This document shows positions 32,906 to 40,057 of a stretch of 64,000 nt of DNA, piece after piece (within the stretch, counting starts at the first letter, position 1; the number at the start of each line of letters is the position of its first letter). A model generated the notes under the pieces. It made no database searches. It was not told the origin of the DNA and saw only the letters and a list, made by a program, of their open reading frames with translations. Source of the stretch: Micrococcus lacusdianchii (lineage in GTDB: Bacteria; Actinomycetota; Actinomycetes; Actinomycetales; Micrococcaceae); assembly GCF_023155805.1 (NCBI RefSeq), contig NZ_JAKNUW010000009.1, positions 47,372 through 111,371 of the forward strand, in the 5' to 3' direction. A program made the position numbers and the translations under genes.

Positions 32906-34471
32906 ATGCTCGCACTGCTCAACGACCAGCCCATCCTCGTCCTCATGGCCACCGTCGCCCTGGGCGCCGCCGTCGGCACCATCCCCCTGGGCAAGATCCG
33001 CCTCGGCGCCTCGGGAGCCCTGTTCGTGGGCCTGCTCGTCGGGGCGGTGCTGCCCGACGTCGGCGACCGGCTGGCCCTGTTCCAGAGCTTCGGCCTGGCC
33101 CTGTTCGCCTACCTGATCGGGCTCGGCGCCGGCAAGGTGTTCTTCCGGGACCTGCGCCGCAACCTGCCCCTGATGCTGGCCGCCGTCGTCGTGGTGATCC
33201 TCACCGCCTTCACGGTGCGCCCGCTGGCCGGGCTGCTCAACCTGGACCTGCCGACGGCGATCGGCGTGTGGACGGGTTCGCTCACCGCGACGCCGGCGAT
33301 GGCGCTGGCGAACCAGCTCACCGGCGGGCAGGCCCCGGCCGTGGGCTACGGGCTGTCCTACCTGGTGGGCGTGGTCGGCACCATCATCGCGATCACCCTG
33401 CTCGCCGCCCGCCCGTGGAGCAGTTCCCCGCGCGATCCGGCGCCGGTGACCGACGGCAAGCTGCGCTTCACCGCCGCGGCCGCCACCTCCGCCCTCACCG
33501 TGCGGGAGATCCCGGGGATCTCCGAGGGGCTGGTGCGCGTGGTGGCGCTGCGCCGCGGCGGCGTGGCCCGGATCGCCGGTTCCGCCGACCGGATCGAACC
33601 CGGGGACGAGGTCGTCCTGGACGGCACGGAGAAGAACATCGACGCGGCCGTGCAGGCCTTCGGCCGCCGCACCGACGCCGACCCGGCGCGGGTGATGAAC
33701 CCGCTGCAGACCTCCATGGTCATCGTCACGGCCCGCGCCCTGGCCGATCGCCGCCTGGGCACGCTGTCCCTGCGCGAGCGCTTCGGCACCGACGTCGCCC
33801 GGCTGCGGCGGGACGACGTCGAGTCGCTGGCCACCCCACAGACCGAGCTCAAGGTCGGCGACCGGGTGCTCATCGTGACCACCGCGCCGCGGATGGAGGC
33901 GGTGCGCGACTTCTTCGGCAACTCGACCCGGGGGCTCTCGGACCTGGACTGGATCTCCCTGGGCACGGGCATGGCGCTGGGCTACCTGCTGGGCATGGTG
34001 ACGATCCCGCTTCCGGGCGGGGCCTCCTTCTCCCTCGGCCCGGCGGCCGGGTGCATCCTCGTCGGCCTCGTCCTCGGTGCGATCGGCCGAACGGGGCCCA
34101 CGGTGTGGGAGCCGTCCACGGAGATCGCGCTGACGCTGCGGCAGTTCGGCCTCATGCTCTTCCTGGGCGTGGTGGGCCTGGCCGCCGGCCCGGCGTTCAT
34201 CGAGACGGTGTTCACCCGGGTCGGCGGGCTGGCCATCCTGATGTCCGCCGTGCTCACCGCGCTGACCGCGGCCCTGCTCATCGCCGCGGCACGGCTGCTG
34301 GGGCAGTCCGTGGACCGCACCTACGGGGCGCTGGCGGGCATCACGGGCCAGCCGGCGATCCTGGACTACGCGCTCTCCCGGTCCACCGACGCCCGCGTGA
34401 CCGAGGGGTACGCCCAGCTGTTCGCACTGATCATGGTGGTCAAGATCGCCACCGTGCCGTTCATGCTCTGA
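32906..34471 (+). CDS. AspT/YidE-family membrane antiporter with two TrkA-C domains
   Basis: This belongs to the aspartate:alanine exchanger family. Two blocks of about five membrane helices flank a cytoplasmic region with two TrkA-C-like domains (residues about 175-250 and 265-335, for example ITREIPGISEGLVRVVALRR-type text and VGDRVLIVTTAP). GVWTGSLTATPAMALANQ and GLMLFLGVVGLAAGPAFIE are the paired YidE-type duplication motifs. Length is 521 aa. The ATG at 32906 has GGACGGAGA upstream. It starts 31 bp after menB and is followed by a partial menB repeat, so it looks inserted between menB copies. Its substrate is unknown; dicarboxylates or amino acids are usual. Confidence 0.85.
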   Translation: MLALLNDQPILVLMATVALGAAVGTIPLGKIRLGASGALFVGLLVGAVLPDVGDRLALFQSFGLALFAYLIGLGAGKVFFRDLRRNLPLMLAAVVVVILTAFTVRPLAGLLNLDLPTAIGVWTGSLTATPAMALANQLTGGQAPAVGYGLSYLVGVVGTIIAITLLAARPWSSSPRDPAPVTDGKLRFTAAAATSALTVREIPGISEGLVRVVALRRGGVARIAGSADRIEPGDEVVLDGTEKNIDAAVQAFGRRTDADPARVMNPLQTSMVIVTARALADRRLGTLSLRERFGTDVARLRRDDVESLATPQTELKVGDRVLIVTTAPRMEAVRDFFGNSTRGLSDLDWISLGTGMALGYLLGMVTIPLPGGASFSLGPAAGCILVGLVLGAIGRTGPTVWEPSTEIALTLRQFGLMLFLGVVGLAAGPAFIETVFTRVGGLAILMSAVLTALTAALLIAAARLLGQSVDRTYGALAGITGQPAILDYALSRSTDARVTEGYAQLFALIMVVKIATVPFML

Positions 34472-34524
34472 CCGGCCGGGCGGATCCGGTCCGCCGGGCG
34501 GGTCCGTCCGACCGTCGGGCCTCC

Positions 34525-34530
34525 TACACT
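34525..34530 (+). promoter_or_regulatory. -10 box (TACACT) before a 22-codon mini-ORF
   Basis: TACACT ends 7 nt before an ATG at 34538. That ATG opens a 22-codon frame that runs out of frame into the menB repeat and stops with TGA at 34604-34606. The TGA overlaps the ATG at 34606 that begins the in-frame menB fragment (TGATG). Confidence 0.4.
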
Positions 34531-34572
34531 CGGGGCCATGCCCGCCACCGCCGACGCCCTCGCCCGCGCCAC

Positions 34573-35124
34573 GGACGCCTCCACATCCTCGAGGTCCAGC
34601 GCCTGATGCGCACCTCCCCCAAGGCGATCATCGTCGTCGTGAACGGGTGGGCCGCCGGCGGCGGGCACTCGCTGCACGTGGTCGCCGACCTCACGCTCGC
34701 CTCCCGCCAGCACGGGAAGTTCAAGCAGACCGACGCCACCGTGGGCTCCTTCGACGCCGGCTACGGCTCAGCCCTGCTCGCCCGGCAGGTGGGCCAGAAG
34801 CGGGCGCGGGAGATCTTCTTCGCCGCCCGCGAGTACTCGGCCAAGCAGATGGTCGAGATGGGCGCCGTCAACGAGGCCGTGGACCACGAGCGCCTCGAGG
34901 ATGTCGCGCTGGAGTATGCGGCGGACATCAACGCGCAGTCCCCGCAGGCCATCCGCATGCTCAAGTTCGCGTTCAACCTGCCCGACGACGGCATGGCCGG
35001 CCAGCAGGTCTTCGCCGGCGAGGCCACGCGCATGGCCTACATGACGGACGAGGCCGTGGAGGGCCGGGACGCGTTCCTGCAGAAGCGCGACCCGGACTGG
35101 ACGCCGTTCCCTTACTCCTTCTGA
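34573..35124 (+). pseudogene. Partial second copy of menB (3' 552 bp)
   Basis: This stretch repeats menB from GRLHILEVQRLMRTSPKAII to the stop codon with no indel (552 bp against 32323-32874). By direct comparison 12 of 183 residues differ, for example IIVVVN for IIAVVN, SAKQM for SAEEM, EDV for EEV and FPYSF for FPYHF. The N-terminal 144 residues, including the FCSGGDQ substrate loop, are absent, so it cannot be a working MenB. The first in-frame ATG is at 34606 and would give 172 residues. Identity is uneven: long runs are base-identical and others have scattered silent changes, which suggests an allele from another strain or gene conversion. The stop overlaps the 3' end of the convergent GNAT gene. 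Confidence 0.85.
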
Positions 35125-35741
35125 GCCCGGCGCCCCACGCGGAACTCGAGGCCCTTCCTCACTGCGGGCCACTCCGCGGCGACGACGGAGTAGACCACCG
35201 TGTCCCGCACGTAGCCGTTGCGCTGTGCCTGCTGGCGCAGCACCCCGTCCCGCTTGGCACCGAGCCGCTCGATCGCCGCGCGGGACTGCATGTTCATCCA
35301 GTCCGTGCGGAACTCGACGGCCGCGACGCCCCAGACCTCGAAGGCGTGGCCGAGCAGGAGCAGCTTGGCATCGGCGTTCGTCCCCGTGCCGGAGGCGGAG
35401 GCCGCGTTCCAGGTGCTGCCGACCTCCACGCGGGGCACGGAACGGTCGATGTTCATGAACGTCGTCATGCCGATGACCCGCCCGTCGGAGAGCCGACGGG
35501 TGGCGAAGGGGACCATGGACCCGGCCTCCTGCAGGGCCAGGCGACGGTCGATCTCCGCGGCCATGCCCTCGGGGGTGGGCACGGCGGTGTACCAGAGCTC
35601 CCACTGCCGGCCGTCCTGCACCGCCTCGACGAGCTCGTCATGGTGGTCGTGGCTCAGCGGCTCCAGCCGGACGAGGCGGCCGGTGAGCGTGACGGGGCCG
35701 ATCTTGGCGGCGGGCGTGGTGGCGGTGTCCGGGGCGGTCAT
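35112..35741 (-). CDS. GNAT N-acetyltransferase, RimJ/RimL type
   Basis: This enzyme would transfer an acetyl group from acetyl-CoA to a protein N-terminus, amino acid or small amine. GRLVRLEPLSHDHHDELVEAV at the N-terminus, ATRRLSDGRVIGMTTFMNID, and the late FRTDWMNMQSRAAIERLGAKRDGVLRQ are typical of the RimJ/RimL branch. The last block holds the conserved Asn-x-x-S-x-x-x-x-x-x-L/K-x-G pattern. Length is 209 aa. The ATG at 35741 follows TAGGCT at 6-nt spacing (leaderless). It converges on, and its last 13 bp overlap, the menB fragment, consistent with that fragment having been joined there. The substrate is unknown. Confidence 0.82.
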   Translation of the reverse strand: MTAPDTATTPAAKIGPVTLTGRLVRLEPLSHDHHDELVEAVQDGRQWELWYTAVPTPEGMAAEIDRRLALQEAGSMVPFATRRLSDGRVIGMTTFMNIDRSVPRVEVGSTWNAASASGTGTNADAKLLLLGHAFEVWGVAAVEFRTDWMNMQSRAAIERLGAKRDGVLRQQAQRNGYVRDTVVYSVVAAEWPAVRKGLEFRVGRRAQKE

Positions 35742-35772
35742 TCGTGAAGCCTAGAGCGTCCCCGCCCACGAT

Positions 35773-35778
35773 TACCGT
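35773..35778 (+). promoter_or_regulatory. -10 box (TACCGT), leaderless menE
   Basis: TACCGT lies 6 nt before the menE ATG. The divergent GNAT promoter (TAGGCT, 35748-35753) stands 19 bp away. Confidence 0.4.
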
Positions 35779-35784
35779 GGTCTC

Positions 35785-36966
35785 ATGCCGCTGACCCCCG
35801 ACGCCCTGGCCACTGCCCGCTCCGCCCTCGCCGCGGCCTTCGACGGCGGCGCCCCCGTCGAGCTGACCGCCGACGGCGCCGCGCTCCCCCGACCCGAGGC
35901 CCGCGACCCGCGCCGCTGCGGCGACCCGGACGCCGTCGCCGTGGTGCGCACCTCCGGGTCCACGGGCACGCCGAAGCGGATCGTCCTGACCGGTGCGGCC
36001 CTGCGCGCCGCGGCCGCGGCCACGGCCCGGCGGCTCGGCGGCGAGGGGGCGTGGCTGCTGGCCCTCGGCGTGCACTACGTGGCCGGGCTCGCCGTGCTCT
36101 CCCGCTCGATCGCGGCCGGGACCGCACCCGCGGCCCTGCCGCCGGGCCCGTTCACGCCCGCGGCGTTCGCCACCGGGGCGGCCGCCCTGCCCGACGACGC
36201 CGGCCCCCGGCTCGTCTCGCTCGTCCCCACCCAGCTCGCCCGCCTCCTCGCGGCCGACGCCGACCCGGCCGGGCGGGCGGCCCTGCGCTCCTTCGACCGC
36301 GTGCTCGTGGGCGGCACCCGGCTCGATCCCGCACTGCGGGCCGCGGCCGAGGCGGCGGGGGTGCGCCTCACCGCCACCTACGGCATGGCCGAGACGTGCG
36401 GCGGCTGCGTCTACGACGGCGTGCCGCTGCCCGGCGTCGCCGTCGCGGTGGCCCCGGACGACCCCGACGCCCCGCCGCGCGTGCGCCTGGCCGGGCCCAT
36501 GGTGGCGGCCGGCTACCTCGACGACCCCGCCCGCACCGCCGCCCACTTCGTCACCGCCGCGGACGGCGCCCGCGCCTTCCTGACCGAGGACACGGGCGTC
36601 CTCTCCCCCACCGACGACGGCGGCGTGCGGCTGGCCGTGACCGGTCGCCTGGACGACGTCGTCATCACGGGCGGGGTGAAGGTGTCCGCGGCGGCGGTGA
36701 CCGCGGTGCTCGAGGCGCACCCGGGCGTCGCGGCGGCCCACGTGGCCGGCGTGCCGGATCCCGAGTGGGGCGCCCGGCTGTGCGCCGCCGTCGTGCCCGC
36801 CCACCCGGCCGCGGCCCCCGACGAGGCCGTCCTGCGCGCCCACGTGCGCGCGGCGCTGGGTGCGGCCGCGGTGCCCAAGACGTGGCTCGTCCTCGAGGCC
36901 CTGCCCCTGCTCTCCACCGGCAAGACCGACCGGCAGGCCCTGGCCGCCCGGTTCACCGCCGGCTGA
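35785..36966 (+). CDS. menE: MenE, o-succinylbenzoate-CoA ligase
   Basis: MenE activates o-succinylbenzoate with ATP and CoA. The P-loop RTSGSTGTPKRIV is at residues 55-67. YGMAETCGGCVYDG is the A5-like motif. The adenylation hinge TGRLDDVVITGGVKVSA and the C-terminal catalytic Lys in LLSTGKTDRQAL are both present. Length is 393 aa, short like other actinobacterial MenE proteins. The GVHYVAGLAVLSRSIAAG block is characteristic of the family. It is leaderless from the ATG at 35785. It sits between the menB region and menA, so the assignment to menaquinone synthesis is firm. Confidence 0.92.
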   Translation: MPLTPDALATARSALAAAFDGGAPVELTADGAALPRPEARDPRRCGDPDAVAVVRTSGSTGTPKRIVLTGAALRAAAAATARRLGGEGAWLLALGVHYVAGLAVLSRSIAAGTAPAALPPGPFTPAAFATGAAALPDDAGPRLVSLVPTQLARLLAADADPAGRAALRSFDRVLVGGTRLDPALRAAAEAAGVRLTATYGMAETCGGCVYDGVPLPGVAVAVAPDDPDAPPRVRLAGPMVAAGYLDDPARTAAHFVTAADGARAFLTEDTGVLSPTDDGGVRLAVTGRLDDVVITGGVKVSAAAVTAVLEAHPGVAAAHVAGVPDPEWGARLCAAVVPAHPAAAPDEAVLRAHVRAALGAAAVPKTWLVLEALPLLSTGKTDRQALAARFTAG

Positions 36967-37093
36967 GCGCCGCCCCGCCCGCGTGGGAGAATGACCCGGG
37001 CCCGGCCGACGTCGGGCCCCGGCCGCGCGCCGCCGTCGACCCGGCCCGCCGCGCGCCGCTGCCCACCCCGCTCCCCAGGAGGAACCCCCGCCC

Positions 37094-37966
37094 ATGGCCG
37101 CCACGCTCTCCCAGTGGGTCGCCGCCGCGCGCCCGCGCACGCTGCCCATGGCGATCGCCCCCGTGATCGTCGGTTCGGCCGCCGCCGCGGAGCTCGGCTC
37201 CTTCCACCTCGGCGCGGCGCTGCTGGCCCTCGTGGTGTCGCTCGCGCTGCAGATCGGCGTGAACTACGCCAACGACTACTCGGACGGCATCCGCGGCACC
37301 GACGACGAGCGTGTCGGCCCCTTCCGGCTCACCGTCTCCGGGCTCGTGCCCGCGGCCCGGGTGAAGCAGGCGGCCTTCGCGTTCTTCGGCCTCGCCGGGC
37401 TGGCCGGCCTGGGACTCGTCCTGCTCTCGGGGCACTGGTGGTTCCTGCTGGTCGGCGTCGCCTGCGTGCTGGCCGCGTGGTTCTACACCGGCGGGAAGCG
37501 GCCGTACGGGTACCTCGGCCTCGGCGAGGTGTTCGTGTTCGTGTTCTTCGGGCTGGTGGCCGTCCTCGGCACCACGTACACCCAGGCCGACGCCGTCAGC
37601 GGCCTGGCCTGGGCCGGCGCGATCGGCTGCGGGCTGATCTCCACGGCCCTGCTCATGGCCAACAACATCCGGGACATCCCCACGGACCGCGAGGTCGGGA
37701 AGATGACGCTGGCCGCCCGCCTGGGCGACGGACCCGCGCGGGCGTCCTACGGCGTCATGCTGGCCGTCGCCCTGCTGCTGCCGCTGTTCTGGGTGGCGGT
37801 GCACCCGGGGCTGCTGCTCGTGCCGATCGGCGGCCTGCACGCGATCCGGCCGATCCGCACGGTGCTGCGCGCCGACGACCGCCGGGCCCTGATCCCGGTG
37901 CTGCGTGAGACCGGCGTGATCGGGATCGTCTACGCGATGGCGTTTACGCTCGGCGCACTGCTCTGA
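37094..37966 (+). CDS. menA: MenA, 1,4-dihydroxy-2-naphthoate polyprenyltransferase
   Basis: MenA is the membrane enzyme that attaches the polyprenyl tail to the naphthoate ring. It is a UbiA-fold protein. NYANDYSDGIRGTDDERVGP (residues 57-76) holds the first Asp-rich diphosphate/Mg motif. NNIRDIPTDREVGKMTLA is the second. Eight or nine hydrophobic helices are visible. Length is 290 aa. The ATG at 37094 is preceded by AGGAGGA (37077-37083 region), so this gene uses a Shine-Dalgarno start. It lies 127 bp after menE and may share its transcript. Its prenyl substrate would come from the synthase at 8897-9961. Confidence 0.94.
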   Translation: MAATLSQWVAAARPRTLPMAIAPVIVGSAAAAELGSFHLGAALLALVVSLALQIGVNYANDYSDGIRGTDDERVGPFRLTVSGLVPAARVKQAAFAFFGLAGLAGLGLVLLSGHWWFLLVGVACVLAAWFYTGGKRPYGYLGLGEVFVFVFFGLVAVLGTTYTQADAVSGLAWAGAIGCGLISTALLMANNIRDIPTDREVGKMTLAARLGDGPARASYGVMLAVALLLPLFWVAVHPGLLLVPIGGLHAIRPIRTVLRADDRRALIPVLRETGVIGIVYAMAFTLGALL

Positions 37967-37980
37967 GCCGCACGGGATGA

Positions 37981-38009
37981 GGGCGGTGGCGGCATCCGCG
38001 CCGTCGCCC
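37981..38009. terminator. Weak bidirectional terminator
   Basis: An 11-bp stem with two G-U pairs (37981-37991 with 37999-38009) has a 7-nt loop. It lies between the convergent menA and DUF4229 genes. Confidence 0.4.
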
Positions 38010-38018
38010 CCGCGGGGC

Positions 38019-38294
38019 TCACTCGCGGAACCGGCCCTCGGTGTAGGCGTCCTCGGCGTCCGCGTCGGCGGTCTCGGTGCGGCCTCGGCGGCCCTGGCGG
38101 CCCTCCCACGCGTCCTGCAGGTCCCGGGAGGCGCCCAGGCGCAGCCGCGTGAGGAACAGGTAGGACACCGCGAAGGTGAGGATCGTGGCGACGACGAGGG
38201 CCACGAGCATCCCGAGGTTCGTCAGGTAGTAGACGGCCGCCCAGATCAGGAAGAACAGGACCACGCGGACCAGGCCGTAGAGGAACAGACGCAT
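38019..38294 (-). CDS. DUF4229 small membrane protein
   Basis: This 91-residue actinobacterial membrane protein has two helices (LVRVVLFFLIWAAVYYL and LVALVVATILTFAVSYLFL) followed by a charged tail (LQDAWEGRQGRRGRTETADADAEDAYTEGRF). The pattern is that of DUF4229, whose function is unknown. The ATG at 38294 has TAGACT 6 nt upstream (leaderless). It diverges from the PLD-N gene at 38368 with overlapping promoter regions, and is convergent with menA. Actinobacteria often place DUF4229 near menaquinone genes, which may point to an envelope or respiration-linked role; this is inference. Confidence 0.75.
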   Translation of the reverse strand: MRLFLYGLVRVVLFFLIWAAVYYLTNLGMLVALVVATILTFAVSYLFLTRLRLGASRDLQDAWEGRQGRRGRTETADADAEDAYTEGRFRE

Positions 38295-38300
38295 GGGCCC

Positions 38301-38306
38301 AGTCTA
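38301..38306 (-). promoter_or_regulatory. -10 box (TAGACT), leaderless DUF4229 gene
   Basis: TAGACT on the minus strand lies 6 nt before the ATG at 38294. Confidence 0.55.
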
Positions 38307-38355
38307 GAAGCGAAGCCCCAGCAGACCCGACGCCGCCCCAGCCGTCGTCCCCTCC

Positions 38356-38361
38356 TAGACT
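38356..38361 (+). promoter_or_regulatory. -10 box (TAGACT), leaderless PLD-N gene
   Basis: TAGACT on the plus strand lies 6 nt before the ATG at 38368. Confidence 0.55.
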
Positions 38362-38367
38362 GGAGCG

Positions 38368-38769
38368 ATGGGTCGGTTCATCATCCCGGCGGCGATCGTG
38401 CTCGTCGGCCTCACGCTCTACGCGCTCTTCGAGGCGCTGCTCACCCCTGCGCACCAGGTGCGCTCGATGCCCAAGTGGGCCTGGGTCCTCACGGTGCTCC
38501 TGCTCCCGTTGGTCGGCCCGCTGCTGTGGCTGATCCTCGGCAGGCGGCGCGCCCCCCGCGCCGCCGGAGGGCCCGCCCCGGCTCGCCCCTCCTCCCCTGA
38601 CGACGACGAGGAGTTCCTGCGCTCCCTGCGCGTCCAGCGGCGGCAGGCCGAGCGGGAGAAGGAGCTCGAGGCGCGTGAGCGCGAGCTGCGGGCGCGCGAG
38701 GAGGAGCTGCGCCGACGTCGTGAGCGGGGCGAGGAGCCGGAGCCCGAGGGCGGCGACACGCCTTCCTGA
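38368..38769 (+). CDS. PLD nuclease N-terminal domain (PLDc_N) membrane protein
   Basis: This 133-residue protein has two membrane helices (FIIPAAIVLVGLTLYALFEAL and WVLTVLLLPLVGPLLWLILG) with the PLDc_N pattern PKWAWVLTVLLLPLVGPLLW-type. A cytoplasmic tail rich in Glu and Arg follows (RQAEREKELEARERELRARE), likely a coiled coil of about 40 residues. In this family the domain often stands alone, as here, without a phospholipase. Length and leaderless start (TAGACT, 6-nt spacing) support the call. Its function is unknown. It is a single gene, followed by a long imperfect hairpin. Confidence 0.75.
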   Translation: MGRFIIPAAIVLVGLTLYALFEALLTPAHQVRSMPKWAWVLTVLLLPLVGPLLWLILGRRRAPRAAGGPAPARPSSPDDDEEFLRSLRVQRRQAEREKELEARERELRAREEELRRRRERGEEPEPEGGDTPS

Positions 38770-38795
38770 CCCTCCCCCCGCGCATCCCCGCGCCC

Positions 38796-38858
38796 GCCCA
38801 GCGCTCCGGCGACATGCCAGCGGCCCTGACCCGCTGGAATGTCGCGGCGGCGCTGGGC
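38796..38858. repeat. Long imperfect inverted repeat (28-bp arms)
   Basis: The arms 38796-38823 and 38831-38858 pair at 24 of 28 positions around a 7-nt loop. It lies between the PLD-N gene and the ccsB terminator, and is followed 22 bp later by a separate perfect terminator. It is longer than a normal terminator and its mismatches suggest an ageing repeat element. Both this element and that at 55930-55985 have AGCG near the outer edge and a CATGC core 9-10 nt further in. Confidence 0.6.
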
Positions 38859-38880
38859 GCCCGGGAGGGCGGGCACACAA

Positions 38881-38911
38881 GGGCCCCGCCGGAGACGCTC
38901 CGGCGGGGCCC
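38881..38911 (-). terminator. Terminator of the cytochrome c maturation operon
   Basis: A perfect 14-bp stem (38881-38894 with 38898-38911) has a 3-nt loop. It starts 28 bp beyond the ccsB stop on the minus strand. Confidence 0.85.
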
Positions 38912-38939
38912 GCGTGCGTGCGGGCGTGCGCCCGGCGGG

Positions 38940-40055
38940 TCAGCTCGGCAGGCCGGCGTAGGAGTGCAGGCCGGGGAAGTACGTGTTGACGATCGTGTAG
39001 TTGAACACGATGCACAGGAGGCCCACGATGCTCAGCCAGGCGGCGCGGGCGCCGGTCCAGCCGCGGGTGGCGCGGGCGTGCAGGTAGGCCGCGTAGACCA
39101 CCCAGATGACGAAGGTCCAGACCTCCTTCGTGTCCCAGTTCCAGTAGCGGCCCCACGCGGCGTCTGCCCAGATGGCGCCGGCGATCAGGGTGAAGGTCCA
39201 CATCACGAAGCCGACCGCGTTGATGCGGTAGGACCAGTTCTCCAAGGCACGGGCCGAGGGGACGAGACGCAGGAAGGACCACGTCCGCTCCCCCGCGGCG
39301 GCCTTCAGCTCGGCGCGGTCCTGCAGCAGCTGCAGGGCGGACATCGCGGCGGTGAGGGTGAACAGCGCGGTGGCGAGCACGGCGATGGACACGTGGATCA
39401 CGAGCCACGGGGACTGCAGCGGCGGCTGCAGGTGGCCCACCGGCGTCGGGAAGCCCATGGTGGCCGCGCACATCATGGCCACGACGAGGCCGGTGACGAA
39501 CGTGCCGACGAAGCGCAGGTCCTTGCGGATCAGGAACGCCAGGTAGACGGTCGTGATCAGCACGGCGCCGGTGGTCATGAACTCGTAGAGGTTGCCCCAC
39601 GGCACCCGGTGCGCGGCCAGGCCGCGGGCCACGACGGCGAACGCGTGCAGCGCCCAGCCGATCGCGAGCACGGCGACGGCCACGTTGGCCACCGGGCGCC
39701 GCCCGTTGCCGGTGTAGTCCATGTCCTCGTCCACGAGGTCCACGGTGCCGACGGACGCGCCCGCGGATCCCGCGGCGCCGCGGACGGGCGTGCCGGTCCC
39801 GGACACGCCGACGGCGGTCGCGCCCCCTGCGCCCACCGCGGCGAGCTCCCGCTCCCGCGCCGGGGCGTGGACGGCGGCCTCGGCGTGGCCCTCCCGGGCC
39901 AGCTCGTCCTCGAGGCGGCGGATGGTGGCCGAGGACGTGGCCATGTCGATCGCGAACAGGATGAACGAGACCGCGTACACGAGGGCGGCGATCAGCATGA
40001 ACAGGTCGCTGTAGTACGCGAGCTGCTCGTTCACAGGAGTCATGGGGTTGAACAC
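38940..40055 (-). CDS. ccsB: CcsB/ResC cytochrome c biogenesis protein
   Basis: This is the heme-handling half of the system II cytochrome c synthetase in the cytoplasmic membrane. The tryptophan-rich heme-binding motif appears as WGRYWNWDTKEVWTFVIW. Conserved His residues lie in nearby helices. The N-terminus opens with a helix (YYSDLFMLIAALVYAVSFILF) and a variable Gly/Ala-rich loop (residues about 65-110). Length is 371 aa. The GTG at 40055 is preferred because CTGGAGA lies upstream; an internal ATG at 40043 has none. The gene starts 3 bp after the resB stop. It is last in the TlpA-CcdA-ResB-CcsB operon. Confidence 0.93.
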   Translation of the reverse strand: MFNPMTPVNEQLAYYSDLFMLIAALVYAVSFILFAIDMATSSATIRRLEDELAREGHAEAAVHAPARERELAAVGAGGATAVGVSGTGTPVRGAAGSAGASVGTVDLVDEDMDYTGNGRRPVANVAVAVLAIGWALHAFAVVARGLAAHRVPWGNLYEFMTTGAVLITTVYLAFLIRKDLRFVGTFVTGLVVAMMCAATMGFPTPVGHLQPPLQSPWLVIHVSIAVLATALFTLTAAMSALQLLQDRAELKAAAGERTWSFLRLVPSARALENWSYRINAVGFVMWTFTLIAGAIWADAAWGRYWNWDTKEVWTFVIWVVYAAYLHARATRGWTGARAAWLSIVGLLCIVFNYTIVNTYFPGLHSYAGLPS

Positions 40056-40057
40056 TG

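Noticed and set aside
32906..35124. Composite transposon bounded by menB repeats
   Set aside because: The repeats are direct gene fragments with no transposase and no short target duplications; recombination is a simpler explanation.
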